Source: Ga0074130 sp035565355 (GTDB lineage: Bacteria > Pseudomonadota > Gammaproteobacteria > Burkholderiales > Rhodocyclaceae). From it: a stretch of DNA of 64,000 nt. How positions within the stretch are numbered: position 1 is the stretch's first letter; each line of letters begins with the position of its first letter. Of this stretch, positions 9,262 to 18,698 are shown in pieces. The position numbers and the translations under genes were made by a program. The stretch covers positions 8,387 to 72,386 of the forward strand of contig DATMSM010000044.1 of assembly GCA_035565355.1 (NCBI GenBank). The letters run 5' to 3'. The notes beneath the pieces are model-generated. The model made no database searches, was not told the DNA's origin, and saw only the letters and a list, made by a program, of their open reading frames with translations.

Positions 9262-10386
9262 TCAGCGTGAACGGGGAACGGCGTAGAGCACGGACTCAAA
9301 AGAGTTGAAGTAATGCTGACGAATGTAGAACGCGTAGTCGGGGCAAAGCTCGAACAACAACTCGGGCAGGGCCCAAGGGTCCTGCGGGTTATGGTAGAGC
9401 GACATGGTCAGCACGGGGCGGCAGCGTTCGATGGTACGGCGCGCGCCGTCCAGCACCTGGGCCTCCGCCCCTTCCACATCCAACTTGATGAGATCGACCT
9501 GAATCTGCGGCAGCATCTGATCAAGCGCCACGGCAGCGATGTGGATATCGCCATGCACGCCGATCTGGCCGCCTTCGCCCTGCCCTGAACTAAAGGTCAG
9601 GATGGAATACTTGTCGGCCGCCGCCAAAGGCAGGCAGATTGCCTGCGGATGCCGCACACGGATATTGCCGGTCAGGGTATCGAAATTACCGGGGTCGGGT
9701 TCGAGCAGGAAAGCCTGTGTGCAATGGATATCGGGCTGGCTTACCAAATCAGAAAAGGTATCGCCGGTATACGCGCCGCAATCCACGTAAGTGATGGGCT
9801 TTTTGCTCAGCGAGTGTAAGGTGATCTCATTGAAATACTGCTTTTCCTCAGAGCAGAAGCTGGCAAATGGAAGATCCAGCCCAAGGCGGAAGGCGGCCAT
9901 GCGCAACAGAATGTCGCGACTCTCCTGATCCGCTAGCCGCTCGGCCACACGTGCCATGCGCTCAAGCCCGGAAATAAGGAAGTCCCGTTTGCTTAACCAG
10001 AAGCGCCAGCCCAGTTCCTGCGAGTACGCATCATATGTATCCCAGGGCATGAGCATCTGCGAAAACCCGGCCTTGGCGGCGATTGACACCAGCTCGTCAA
10101 AAGGCGTGGCCCGGTTGAGAATCCCGAGCGCTAACTGAGAGGCCTTGTCCTTATGCGCGAGCGTAGGCCAGTCGACCACCGGCAGATCGGAAACGCTGCC
10201 AATCTTGGGGGCTGTCTCGACAAAACCCGCCACCTGGATGCCATTCCCCTGCATGGCCCGACACAGACTTCGGCCAAAGTTACCGGCGCCGAAAATCCAG
10301 ATCGGACGTGCCGCATCAATCTGTGCTGCAGGCCTTGCCGCAGCTGCGGCCAACTGGGAGAAATTAGCGTAGGGAAGCATGTTCAT
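9262..10386 (-). CDS. FkbM-family methyltransferase with an N-terminal Rossmann-like domain
   Basis: 374 residues. The N-terminal part carries a nucleotide-binding-like loop WIFGAGNFGRSL followed by alternating strands and helices to about residue 110. The C-terminal half is an FkbM SAM methyltransferase: YVDCGAYTGDTFSDL (motif I), AFLLEPDPGNFDTL and VDLIKLDVEGAEAQVL. FkbM enzymes usually O-methylate sugars or polyketides. The start overlaps the ThDP-enzyme stop as ATGA; an ATG two codons downstream is also possible. The fused Rossmann-like domain may bind the sugar nucleotide. The methyl acceptor is unknown. Confidence 0.85.
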   Translation of the reverse strand: MNMLPYANFSQLAAAAARPAAQIDAARPIWIFGAGNFGRSLCRAMQGNGIQVAGFVETAPKIGSVSDLPVVDWPTLAHKDKASQLALGILNRATPFDELVSIAAKAGFSQMLMPWDTYDAYSQELGWRFWLSKRDFLISGLERMARVAERLADQESRDILLRMAAFRLGLDLPFASFCSEEKQYFNEITLHSLSKKPITYVDCGAYTGDTFSDLVSQPDIHCTQAFLLEPDPGNFDTLTGNIRVRHPQAICLPLAAADKYSILTFSSGQGEGGQIGVHGDIHIAAVALDQMLPQIQVDLIKLDVEGAEAQVLDGARRTIERCRPVLTMSLYHNPQDPWALPELLFELCPDYAFYIRQHYFNSFESVLYAVPRSR

Positions 10387-12209
10387 GCATGAGCCGGCGT
10401 GGCAGAGACGGCTCGGATGGCCGCCGCCTCCTCGCGGATACTGTCGAGCTCGGCTGTCTGCAGGAAGGGATGCATGTCATCAAGTTCCGGGGTGATGAAC
10501 TTACCGTCTTCGCCGACGCGGGACTTGATGCGCGGCACGAACTCCTGACGGGGATCGACATGCAGATCGATCAGCAGTGGGCCATCCTGCGCGAGCAACT
10601 CATCGAACTGCGCAAAATCCGCTTCGGTAGCAATGGAAGCAGCCCTCAGCCCGTAGGCACTGGCAACTGCAGCATAGTCCGGGAACTCCACACCGGAATC
10701 GGGGGTTGCTCCAATGACGCGGCCGAAAAAGTTTTCATGCGTCTGCCAGATGGACAGATAGCCGCTATTGTTGAGCACGATCACAACGACGTTCAGGCCG
10801 CTTGTCTTCAGCGTCTGCAGTTCCTGAATATTCATCTGCAGGCTACCGTCGCCGGCAAAGCAAATGACTCTCCGCCCGCCGCTAGCCCGTGCAGCGACCG
10901 CTGCGCCAAGGGCCGCAGGCAAATCATAGCCCATCGAGGCCGAGCCAGAGTTGCTGAACAAGCGCTGGTCTTTTTGCAAAGTCCCGACCTGGAAAGGCAG
11001 GATGCAGGCAGAAGCGTTACCGGAGACGACGATATCGTCGGACCGCATTTGCTTGAATATGCGCTCAACCATGAGGTATGGATTCAAAGGCGCATTCGGA
11101 ATCTGGCGATGCTCGTTCGAGGCTTTGTATTTCACGCCTATCTTCTGGCACCACTGCGCCCACGGCCGATAATCGGGCAGCTTGACGGATGCAAGTTCAT
11201 TTTCGAGCACATCCAGGAAAGCGGATAGATCCGCCTCCACTGTGAAGTCGACCTTGATTGTGGGCTTGTTCAATTCCACAGGGTCGATATCGACCTGTGC
11301 CACCCAGGCATTCTTGGCGAACGCATCCCAGTTGTAGCTGGTCTGGCGAATATTGAGTCGAGAACCGAGAACGAGAACAAAGTCGGCATTCTGCAGACAG
11401 AAGTTACCGGCACGTGTACCGATGGTACCCGGTCGCCCCGCAAAGAGCGGGTGATCGGAAGCAATCAGATCGTGGGTCCAGGCGGTGGTTAGCGGGATGC
11501 CGAGGCGCTCGATGAGCGACAGCAGGCGACCTTCCGTCTTAGACAGCCGCACCCCCGTGCCGCCCAAAATCAGGGGACGATGGCTGAGCTTTAGCTTTTC
11601 CAGAATGCTGCGGCAAGCTTGCGGCAAAGACTGTGATGCGCGAGGCTGGGGCGCTTGTGGTTTCGGAATGTCGATCTGGATGGTGGACTGCTGAATATCC
11701 AGGGGAATGTCGAGCCACGCCGGCCCCGGACGCCCCGACGTAGCCTCGATGAATGCGCTGGGCAGAGCGGACACGAGGTCTTGCTCATCGCGGACAAGAT
11801 GCGCAAATTTACAGGCCGGGGCCGCCATCGCGATGGTCGGCCCTTCCTGATCGCCCAGCTGTCTCAGTTGAGGCAGATCGTAGAAAGACACACAGGTCTC
11901 ACGCTTGATTTGCCCCGACAGAATGAGCATCGGGATGGAGTCGGTAAACGCCCCAAAAACACCGTTGAGCGCATTGATCGAGCCCGGCCCTGAGGTCAAC
12001 ATGACGACTGCGGGCTTACCCATAATCCGCGCATAGCCTTCGGCGGCCATCGCGCAAGCCTGCTCGTGGTGCATGAAGGTACATTGCAGCCGGGGATGCC
12101 CCCCCAACGCCTGGTTGAGAAACATGGCGCCGCCGCCGGTGACAGTAAACACCTGCTCGATGCCGCGCTCAACGAGCCAGTCGGCAATTTGCTCCGAAAT
12201 ACGCTTCAT
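10383..12209 (-). CDS. Acetolactate-synthase-like ThDP-dependent enzyme (YerE-like candidate)
   Basis: 608 residues with the three domains of the acetohydroxyacid-synthase superfamily. The Pyr domain has the ThDP-activating Glu in FMHHEQACAMAAEGYAR and the TSGPGSINAL loop; the central domain has LILGGTGVRLSK; the PP domain has the GDG...NN metal/ThDP motif (CFAGDGSLQMNIQEL to VIVLNNSG). No small regulatory subunit and no ilv genes are near. It sits after RfbF/G/H, whose product CDP-4-keto-3,6-dideoxyglucose is the acceptor for YerE, a relative that transfers an acetyl unit from pyruvate to make CDP-yersiniose. A branched-sugar role is inferred from this context; a plain metabolic ThDP lyase cannot be excluded. 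The start abuts the NeuB-like stop (TGAATG). Confidence 0.85.
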   Translation of the reverse strand: MKRISEQIADWLVERGIEQVFTVTGGGAMFLNQALGGHPRLQCTFMHHEQACAMAAEGYARIMGKPAVVMLTSGPGSINALNGVFGAFTDSIPMLILSGQIKRETCVSFYDLPQLRQLGDQEGPTIAMAAPACKFAHLVRDEQDLVSALPSAFIEATSGRPGPAWLDIPLDIQQSTIQIDIPKPQAPQPRASQSLPQACRSILEKLKLSHRPLILGGTGVRLSKTEGRLLSLIERLGIPLTTAWTHDLIASDHPLFAGRPGTIGTRAGNFCLQNADFVLVLGSRLNIRQTSYNWDAFAKNAWVAQVDIDPVELNKPTIKVDFTVEADLSAFLDVLENELASVKLPDYRPWAQWCQKIGVKYKASNEHRQIPNAPLNPYLMVERIFKQMRSDDIVVSGNASACILPFQVGTLQKDQRLFSNSGSASMGYDLPAALGAAVAARASGGRRVICFAGDGSLQMNIQELQTLKTSGLNVVVIVLNNSGYLSIWQTHENFFGRVIGATPDSGVEFPDYAAVASAYGLRAASIATEADFAQFDELLAQDGPLLIDLHVDPRQEFVPRIKSRVGEDGKFITPELDDMHPFLQTAELDSIREEAAAIRAVSATPAHA

Positions 12210-13319
12210 TCAAAGTCCACGATTCAAAATAAGGCTCTTCAAAGCCACGTTTTCGCTGTACGGACCATCGATGTGATTGATCGTCAAACGCTCATCCGCC
12301 TTGATCGGCGCCTGCAGCTTTTCGCCGTTCATCACTTCCCGGCATGAGAGTTGCCCCTTATGCAGAGGCACCGCAAGGTAGAAGTCCTTCTCAAAATCAT
12401 CCTTGTTGAAGACGTAGCCGACATCAAGGTCGCGACGCGCATACGCACCACGAACCAACGCGTCCAGATACTCCGTCTCCTTGCGCGTGATAACGCGCCG
12501 GCTATCGCTCACACCGCCGCACATTTCCTTGGCCTTATGAAAAGCCTTGAACCAGACGTCGCATTGTTCGGGAAGCGAACAATAAGAAGAAACCGCAACC
12601 CCTTCGTAGTTGATGTCGATATGACGCTCCCAGGTCCGTGCTCCCTTACCGTAGGAGATCAGCATGGAAGAGTGCCAATCGTGGTATTCGTGAGTGGAAA
12701 GGCCGATTACATGATTCGGATAGCGCTTGCGCAGATAGTCGACCTGATCAAGACAGAGCTCGGAGTCCTCGCTGGGATAGAGGGAGACGCAATGATTGAT
12801 GGCCAGCGGAATATCCCGCTTCTCGAAAAAACGGACCATGTCGTCGAGATCCTTTTCCGAAGCGCCGCCTGTGGAAACAATCGTCGGCCGGCGAGTAGAG
12901 GCAATCTTTTCGATCAGCATCCAGTCATTCATGTCCGAACTCGCGATCTTGATGATCGGCATGTCGAACTCCACGCACAGGTCGACAGAAGCCTCGTCAA
13001 ACGGCGTAGACATGGGAATGCATCCGACATTCCTGACCTCTTCCACCATACGAAAAAACTCAGCCTTGGAAAGCTTAGTGTCTTCCGTTTTCTTTATATA
13101 CCGCAGCTCGGTATTGCCCTTGAACTCAGGATGGACAAACTCGTCCACATCGCGGAACTGTAGCTTTATCGCGGCCTTCACATTGTTGTAGCGGACAATG
13201 GCACCATGGTCGCGAACAATCTTCAAGCCCCGTTCCAGCTTGCCCCAATGGTTATTGGCCAACTCAAGCACGAAAAGATTCTCGAACAAATCTTTATCAC
13301 GTTGACTGGTGGTGCGCAT
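12210..13319 (-). CDS. NeuB/SpsE-family sialic-acid-synthase-like protein
   Basis: 369 residues with the TIM-barrel signatures of the N-acetylneuraminate synthase family: FVLELANNHWGKLERG, AIKLQF, STPFDEASVDL, IIKIASSDMNDW, IVSTGGASEKDLD, NHCVSLYPS and GLSTHEYHD. A SAF-like C-terminal stretch (DVGYVF to end) follows. NeuB enzymes condense phosphoenolpyruvate with a hexose-derived aldehyde to make nonulosonic acids. No NeuA (CMP transferase) or NeuC/Pse/Leg gene accompanies it, so the acceptor is probably not the classical one. A strong GGAGGAAGG ribosome-binding site precedes the ATG, fitting the 134-base gap after rfbH. Confidence 0.86.
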   Translation of the reverse strand: MRTTSQRDKDLFENLFVLELANNHWGKLERGLKIVRDHGAIVRYNNVKAAIKLQFRDVDEFVHPEFKGNTELRYIKKTEDTKLSKAEFFRMVEEVRNVGCIPMSTPFDEASVDLCVEFDMPIIKIASSDMNDWMLIEKIASTRRPTIVSTGGASEKDLDDMVRFFEKRDIPLAINHCVSLYPSEDSELCLDQVDYLRKRYPNHVIGLSTHEYHDWHSSMLISYGKGARTWERHIDINYEGVAVSSYCSLPEQCDVWFKAFHKAKEMCGGVSDSRRVITRKETEYLDALVRGAYARRDLDVGYVFNKDDFEKDFYLAVPLHKGQLSCREVMNGEKLQAPIKADERLTINHIDGPYSENVALKSLILNRGL

Positions 13320-13453
13320 CCTTCCTCCAAGTATCTATTTAGTAGAAGCAACGCCAGAATCAGCTGGGGCTGGCGTTCGAAATTTATCTGAATCAACAAC
13401 GATGCGGCATCGATCCAGCCGGGTAGTCCAACCATGATCGATCTCGCACTTCG

Positions 13454-14794
13454 CTAGAAGCCCACCCCGAAGAAGGACTCCAGTTTTTCAACGGTAAAAT
13501 CAAGCATTTCCCGGCTCAGTCCGGGAAAAACACCCAACCAGAAAGTCCGATTCATCACGACATCCGTATTGGTCAAGGTACCGCTCACCCTGAAGTTCCT
13601 ACCCATCATGTAAGGCTGTCTTGTCAAATTCCCCGCGAACAATAGACGAGTGCCTATCTTGTTCTGCTCAAGGAAATTGATGAGATCGACACGATCAACA
13701 CCAGCACCCTCCTTTAGCACCAACGGAAACCCGAACCAGGACGGCTCTGAGTTCGGCGTTGCCTCGGGCAGATGCAGGAATTCGGCACAGCTTTGCAGGC
13801 GCTCCTTGAGATAGGCAAAATTGGCGCGGCGCTGAGCAATGAAATCCTTCACACGATCCATCTGCGCCAAAGCACATGCCGCCTGCATGTCCGAGATCTT
13901 CAGGTTGTAGCCCAGATGACTATAGGTGTACTTGTGGTCATAGCCCTCAGGCAGATCCCCCAACTTCCAGCAAAACCGCTTGTTGCAAGTGTTGTCCTTG
14001 CCCGGCTGACAGTAGCAATCCCTTCCCCAGTCGCGGAAAGACTCGGCAATTGTCTTAAGTTCCGCGTTATTGGTGAATACCGCGCCACCTTCACCCATGG
14101 TGATGTGGTGCGCAGGGTAAAAACTCAAGGTTGCAATATCACCGAACGTGCCGACCAATTCTCCGCCATAGGTCGCCCCAAGCGCATCACAACAATCCTC
14201 GACCAACCACAGATTGTGCTTTTTGCACAACGCAGTAACCACGTCCAGGTTGAAGGGATTCCCCAGACTATGCGCCAGCATGATGGCTTTGGTCTTGGGC
14301 GAAATAGCCGCTTCGATCTTGCTGGCATCGATATTGTGAGTCGCCAAGTCAACGTCGACAAACACAGGCACTGCGCCGAATTGCAGAATGGGATTCACGG
14401 TCGTCGGGAAGCCCGCCGCGACGCCAATAACTTCGTCGCCGGGTTTGATGGCGCGCTCACCCAGCTTGGGGCTCGTCAAGGTGCTGAAGGCAACAAGATT
14501 TGCCGAAGAGCCGGAGTTGACCGTTATCACATACTTCACGCCCAGGAACTGCGCGAGACGTTCCTCAAACATCGCGTTAAAGCGCCCGGTCGTCAGCCAG
14601 CCATCCAATGATGCCTCGACCATGAGCTGTAGCTCTTTGGCGCCGATCACCTTGCCCGATACCGGTATCGGTGTTTGCCCAGGAGCAAAGGGCTTTGGCG
14701 CATAAGCGATATCAGCATATTGTTGAACCAGATCGGCGATCTGGACACGCAACTTTTCGAGTTGCGCTTGAGAAGAAACGTTGGCGCTCGTCAT
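13454..14794 (-). CDS. rfbH: RfbH-like CDP-4-keto-6-deoxyglucose 3-dehydratase (E1)
   Basis: 446 residues from ATG 14794, overlapping the rfbG stop as ATGA. It has the DegT/DnrJ/EryC1 aminotransferase fold, but the PLP-binding Lys is replaced by His in [17 protein letters not shown], the hallmark of RfbH/AscC/DdhC dehydratases. The iron-sulfur cysteines lie in [18 protein letters not shown]. With its reductase (E3) it yields CDP-4-keto-3,6-dideoxyglucose, precursor of abequose, tyvelose, ascarylose and yersiniose. No E3 gene (ascD/ddhD type) is in the window, so that electron donor must be encoded elsewhere. Confidence 0.93.
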   Translation of the reverse strand: MTSANVSSQAQLEKLRVQIADLVQQYADIAYAPKPFAPGQTPIPVSGKVIGAKELQLMVEASLDGWLTTGRFNAMFEERLAQFLGVKYVITVNSGSSANLVAFSTLTSPKLGERAIKPGDEVIGVAAGFPTTVNPILQFGAVPVFVDVDLATHNIDASKIEAAISPKTKAIMLAHSLGNPFNLDVVTALCKKHNLWLVEDCCDALGATYGGELVGTFGDIATLSFYPAHHITMGEGGAVFTNNAELKTIAESFRDWGRDCYCQPGKDNTCNKRFCWKLGDLPEGYDHKYTYSHLGYNLKISDMQAACALAQMDRVKDFIAQRRANFAYLKERLQSCAEFLHLPEATPNSEPSWFGFPLVLKEGAGVDRVDLINFLEQNKIGTRLLFAGNLTRQPYMMGRNFRVSGTLTNTDVVMNRTFWLGVFPGLSREMLDFTVEKLESFFGVGF

Positions 14795-15861
14795 AGGGAC
14801 TCGGTGTATTGGGAAACTTGTTCCAGGCACAGCGCACGCATATCGTGGCCCTGCAGCCATGCACGATGCCACTCAGCAACGCGTGTCAGGGCGGTTTCCA
14901 GATTCCAGCGCGGCGACCACTGCAATCGCTGACGCGCCTTGGAAATATCCAGCTTTAAGAAGCCCGCTTCATGCGGATGCTCTCCATTTTGCGGTATCCA
15001 AGTGGCGTTATTGCCCCACGCCGTGCACAAGCGCTCGACGATCCACTGCACCGACTGGGCGTCCTCGTCACGCGGGCCGAAATTCCAGCTCTCGGCAAAA
15101 GCCTGGCCTTGTTCATGCAGACGCTCGGCCAGTACGAGATAGCCGGAAAGTGGCTCCAACACATGCTGCCATGGGCGAACCGCATGCGGATTCCTGAGCT
15201 GCACAGACTCTTGGCGCTCCAAGGCGCACAGAATATCCGGCACCAGCCGGTCTGCCGCCCAGTCGCCGCCGCCGATGACATTGCCAGCACGCGCGGTTGC
15301 CATCGCAATCCCCGCCTCTTTCAGGAAGGAGTTGCGATAAGCGCTGCTGACCAGTTCCGCACACCCCTTGCTGCTCGAGTAGGGATCATAGCCACCGATG
15401 GGCTCGTTTTCTCGATAGCCCCAGACCCATTCACGGTTTTCGTAGCACTTGTCGGTCGTGATATTGACGATGGCCCGCACGGAAGCGGTATGGCGCGCGG
15501 ACTCCAACACATGCGCTGTTCCCATCACGTTGGTGGCATACGTTTCAAGTGGCTGCTGATATGACTGTCGGACTAAAGGCTGCGCCGCCATGTGAATCAC
15601 GATTTCTGGCTGGAACTCACGGACCAAGGACTGCAGCAAAGAAAAATCGCGGATGTCTGCAATGCAGTGATCCATCCCTTCCGCCACGTTCGCTACCCGG
15701 AACAATGCAGGCTCGGTAGGCGGCGCCAAAGCGACACCGCGTACGATAGCCCCCATGCTCTGCAACCACAGGCTAAGCCAGCTTCCCTTGAAGCCGGTGT
15801 GCCCCGTTAAAAGAACCCGCCTGCCCCGCCAGAATTGCGGACGAACTTGAGCGGAGCTCAT
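14791..15861 (-). CDS. rfbG: CDP-glucose 4,6-dehydratase
   Basis: 356 residues from ATG 15861 (ATGA overlap with the rfbF stop). Extended SDR with [18 protein letters not shown], the usual RfbG variant of the glycine-rich loop, [14 protein letters not shown] carrying the dehydratase catalytic region, and [13 protein letters not shown] (YxxxK). [20 protein letters not shown] is a further RfbG signature. It converts CDP-glucose to CDP-4-keto-6-deoxyglucose, the substrate of RfbH encoded immediately downstream. Confidence 0.94.
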   Translation of the reverse strand: MSSAQVRPQFWRGRRVLLTGHTGFKGSWLSLWLQSMGAIVRGVALAPPTEPALFRVANVAEGMDHCIADIRDFSLLQSLVREFQPEIVIHMAAQPLVRQSYQQPLETYATNVMGTAHVLESARHTASVRAIVNITTDKCYENREWVWGYRENEPIGGYDPYSSSKGCAELVSSAYRNSFLKEAGIAMATARAGNVIGGGDWAADRLVPDILCALERQESVQLRNPHAVRPWQHVLEPLSGYLVLAERLHEQGQAFAESWNFGPRDEDAQSVQWIVERLCTAWGNNATWIPQNGEHPHEAGFLKLDISKARQRLQWSPRWNLETALTRVAEWHRAWLQGHDMRALCLEQVSQYTESL

Positions 15862-16628
15862 TCCCAGACTTTCCAGGGCGCCTTGCCCGACGCCCATAGC
15901 TCTTCCAGATGACTCTTGTCGCGCAGCGTATCCATGGGCTGCCAGAAGCCATGATGCAGGTAGGCGCTCAACTGCCCCTCCCTTGCGAGCCTATCCATCG
16001 GCTCCTTCTCCCATGCCGTGTCATCGCCATCAATGTAGTCCAGCACCTTGGGCGACAGAGCGAAGAAGCCCCCATTGATCCACGCTCCATCTCCCTGAGG
16101 CTTTTCCTGAAAGCGGCTTACCTTGCCTTCGCTCAGGACTAGAGCGCCGAAGCGACCAGGGGGCTGAGTTGCCGTCAATGTCGCCAGACAACCTTTTTCC
16201 TTGTGAAAAGCCAACAGTTTGGAAATATCGACATCTCCGACTCCATCACCGTAGGTACAGCAAAAATCCTCCTCCCCGAGGTAGGGGCGCAGCCTTTTGA
16301 TCCGTCCCCCTGTCATCGTGTCATCCCCGGTATCGACCAGCGTCACCCTCCAGGGCTCCGCGTTGTTGTGATGCACTTCCATCTTGTTCTTCGCCATATC
16401 GAAGGTCACGTTCGACATGTGCAGAAAATAGTTCGCGAAGTACTCCTTGATTACATAGCTCTTGTAACCCAGGCAAATAATGAACTCATTGACTCCGTGG
16501 GCGGAATAGATCTTCATGATGTGCCACAGAATGGGTTTCCCACCCACCTCCACCATGGGTTTAGGCTTCACCGAAGTTTCCTCGCTAATACGAGTCCCCA
16601 AGCCTCCCGCTAAGATCACTGCCTTCAA
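15858..16628 (-). CDS. rfbF: Glucose-1-phosphate cytidylyltransferase
   Basis: 256 residues. The nucleotidyltransferase signature is [18 protein letters not shown], followed by [46 protein letters not shown] and a late [12 protein letters not shown], matching RfbF along its whole usual length. It makes CDP-glucose from glucose-1-phosphate and CTP and is the first gene of the operon. The start codon is TTG at 16628 with an AAGGAG Shine-Dalgarno seven bases upstream; no in-frame ATG fits the conserved N-terminus. Confidence 0.95.
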   Translation of the reverse strand: MKAVILAGGLGTRISEETSVKPKPMVEVGGKPILWHIMKIYSAHGVNEFIICLGYKSYVIKEYFANYFLHMSNVTFDMAKNKMEVHHNNAEPWRVTLVDTGDDTMTGGRIKRLRPYLGEEDFCCTYGDGVGDVDISKLLAFHKEKGCLATLTATQPPGRFGALVLSEGKVSRFQEKPQGDGAWINGGFFALSPKVLDYIDGDDTAWEKEPMDRLAREGQLSAYLHHGFWQPMDTLRDKSHLEELWASGKAPWKVWE

Positions 16629-16691
16629 GTTACTTCTCCTTTGACACTATCCAATGCCGACGAATCGGGTTCTAAACCCGCATGCCGTTTC

Positions 16692-16722
16692 TCGGAGAGT
16701 GATACCCTGACGGCCTCTCCGA
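16692..16722. promoter_or_regulatory. Dyad in the divergent region between rfbF and the membrane protein gene
   Basis: TCGGAGAG at 16692-16699 and CTCTCCGA at 16715-16722 are perfect 8-base inverted repeats 15 bases apart, inside the 115-base gap between divergent genes. It could be an operator for either side or a leader hairpin. No JUMPstart/ops element is seen. Confidence 0.35.
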
Positions 16723-16743
16723 CCGCCTCCAGCACTCCACCCA

Positions 16744-18582
16744 ATGACCAAATATCCAACAAGCCAGCACTTGATGCCATGGGCAGGGTATCTGTGTGCA
16801 CTCGCCGTTCTGGAAATCACGTTCGGCAGATTTTTTTCTCCGGCACACACGGTGGGCCACGACTACGCAACTGCCATGCCAGGGCTACTGGATGGCTACT
16901 ACTGGTTCCTGAATAACGGCATCAGCACCCCACCTTGGTTCACCCCCGCCTTCTGCGCTGGTGTCCCACTTTTTTCCGATCCGCAATCACTCTTCTACTC
17001 CCCCATACAATTCTTCGCCTTCTTCGCGGATCCGCTGAGGGCCTCCCACCTGGCCTTGCTCGCCTATTCGAGCCTAGGCTATCTGGGCATGTACCTGCTA
17101 TGTCGGCAACGACTCGGGCTGTCGACCGCAGCCTCGATCTTTGCCGCCTTGCTGTGGATGCTAAACGGTTTTGTTACGCATCGCATGATCATCGGCCATA
17201 TTGGATTTCTCGGCATCAGCCTGATCCCTCTGCTCACCTACCTTCTCCTCTCGACTTCCACCTCCAAGCCAACCAAAGCCCTATGCATAACAGGCGCCGG
17301 CATTCTCCTGGCCAGTTGGGTGCATTCCGGACTTGGTACGCTATTGATCGCCGCAGCGCTCTCCGTCTGGGGGTTAATCTGTATCGCCGTCATCCGCGGG
17401 GCGCCGGCTCGCGCAGCATACTTGAATAGCGTAGCAGCGGCGACTCTTGGACTCGGCCTCTCCGCATCCAAGCTCGCGGCGACCATCAGCACCATGAGCA
17501 ATCTGGAACGAACCATGTATCCCTTGCCCGGCTTTGCTTCTGTCGGCGACCTATTACTGGCCTCGTTCAGCACCATGATGCTGCCCAGCAGCCTGGCACA
17601 GCCTATGGCCTGGCCGCTTGTACACAATGCCAAGATCTACTTGGATATACATGAATGGACGTTAAACATTACGCCCATTCCATTCGCGCTCATCCTGCTT
17701 GCCGTACTGGTATCGCTCATTCGCAAGCAATCGCAGCCACTCGCCCGCCCTGCACCATCGGCGCTGAGCCATACACTGCTTCTACTATTGATCCTATTCA
17801 TTTCGCTGGCGGTGCAGTTTTATTCCCCTGGCTGGAATGCCTTTCTCAAGACCGCGCCTATCCTTAAATCGATTTCGACGCCGACACGCTGGATGGTGCT
17901 CTGGCTGCCCATCGTCTGCGTAGGCGCTGCCATCTCACTCAATTACCTTTGCGCGCTGACGCGCAGAAAGGCCGCATGGCAAGCCGGTAGCTCACTGCTA
18001 CTGTGCGTTGCTGTCAGCCTGCTGGTTTATACAGAACCGCGCCCCTACTACGAAAACCAGGGCTATGATCCGAACCCCGTTATCGGAGCCTTCGAACAAG
18101 CCAGTCGGCCAGGATTCAAGCCACACCTGGATAGGCTGGGGGCCTATATTGATTCAGCGGGCAATGTCATCTCTCCTCTGTACCGCAACAATCTTTTTAT
18201 TGAGGGCGTATCCCAAGCCTTCTGTGCGAACCCGATTTTTGGTTATTTCCTTGAAGCCTACGATCCCAAAGACCTGGCGCCCGGCAGTCTTTTGAAGACA
18301 CTTCCATCCGGCCATTTAAACGTTAAGAATCCGGCCTGCTATACCTTCCCGACCGAGAATCATTGCCGACCCGGCGACCATTTCCTGCCTCAGAATATTG
18401 AAGCCGCACAACGTTTTACCAACTACCAGCAGTGGGCGTTTGTACGCCCTGTCAAACAGAGCGTGTGTGATGGCCTCACGCTCGCGAGCGTCATACTCAG
18501 CTTGGGGATACTCCTGATTTGCGGCCCCCTTACCGTGCTGAAAAGTGCCCGATTCTGTTGCCCGCCGCAGCCCCCGAAGTGA
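16744..18582 (+). CDS. Polytopic membrane protein, GT-C glycosyltransferase-like
   Basis: 612 residues with about 11-13 hydrophobic segments from LCALAVLEITFG to the C-terminus. The first periplasmic loop holds HTVGHDYATAMPGLLDGYYW and CAGVPLFSDPQSLFYSP, acidic loops of the kind seen in GT-C and YfhO-like enzymes that take sugar from a polyprenyl donor. A large soluble loop lies between about 430 and 560. With the GtrA- and GtrB-like genes of the facing operon it could form a three-part system that adds a sugar to a surface glycan. No close family is recognised, so function is tentative. Confidence 0.7.
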   Translation: MTKYPTSQHLMPWAGYLCALAVLEITFGRFFSPAHTVGHDYATAMPGLLDGYYWFLNNGISTPPWFTPAFCAGVPLFSDPQSLFYSPIQFFAFFADPLRASHLALLAYSSLGYLGMYLLCRQRLGLSTAASIFAALLWMLNGFVTHRMIIGHIGFLGISLIPLLTYLLLSTSTSKPTKALCITGAGILLASWVHSGLGTLLIAAALSVWGLICIAVIRGAPARAAYLNSVAAATLGLGLSASKLAATISTMSNLERTMYPLPGFASVGDLLLASFSTMMLPSSLAQPMAWPLVHNAKIYLDIHEWTLNITPIPFALILLAVLVSLIRKQSQPLARPAPSALSHTLLLLLILFISLAVQFYSPGWNAFLKTAPILKSISTPTRWMVLWLPIVCVGAAISLNYLCALTRRKAAWQAGSSLLLCVAVSLLVYTEPRPYYENQGYDPNPVIGAFEQASRPGFKPHLDRLGAYIDSAGNVISPLYRNNLFIEGVSQAFCANPIFGYFLEAYDPKDLAPGSLLKTLPSGHLNVKNPACYTFPTENHCRPGDHFLPQNIEAAQRFTNYQQWAFVRPVKQSVCDGLTLASVILSLGILLICGPLTVLKSARFCCPPQPPK

Positions 18583-18584
18583 CA

Positions 18585-18611
18585 TTTTTTGTCAGCGGAG
18601 CTGTCTTTTTT
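18585..18611. promoter_or_regulatory. Possible enhancer-binding protein sites upstream of the pilin promoter
   Basis: Two TGTC elements (18590-18593 and 18602-18605), bordered by six-base T runs, lie about 95-115 bases upstream of the sigma-54 promoter at 18699. The spacing suits an activator such as PilR, whose known sites contain (C/G)TGTC. Assignment is inference. Confidence 0.3.
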
Positions 18612-18698
18612 GGGCACGACTCCGTGGGTAATGTGCAACATTCAGAATAACAAGCCGTAATCTAGGCACATTCGTCATGGTGTTGCCTTCAGCTTCTA

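Noticed and set aside
13223..13435. Small open frame in the gap between rfbH and the NeuB-like gene
   Set aside because: It overlaps the start of the NeuB-like gene, has no good ribosome-binding site and no similarity I recognise.
16629..16743. JUMPstart/ops element for RfaH ahead of the sugar operon
   Set aside because: No GGCGGTAGCGTG-like sequence was found on the minus strand of this gap.
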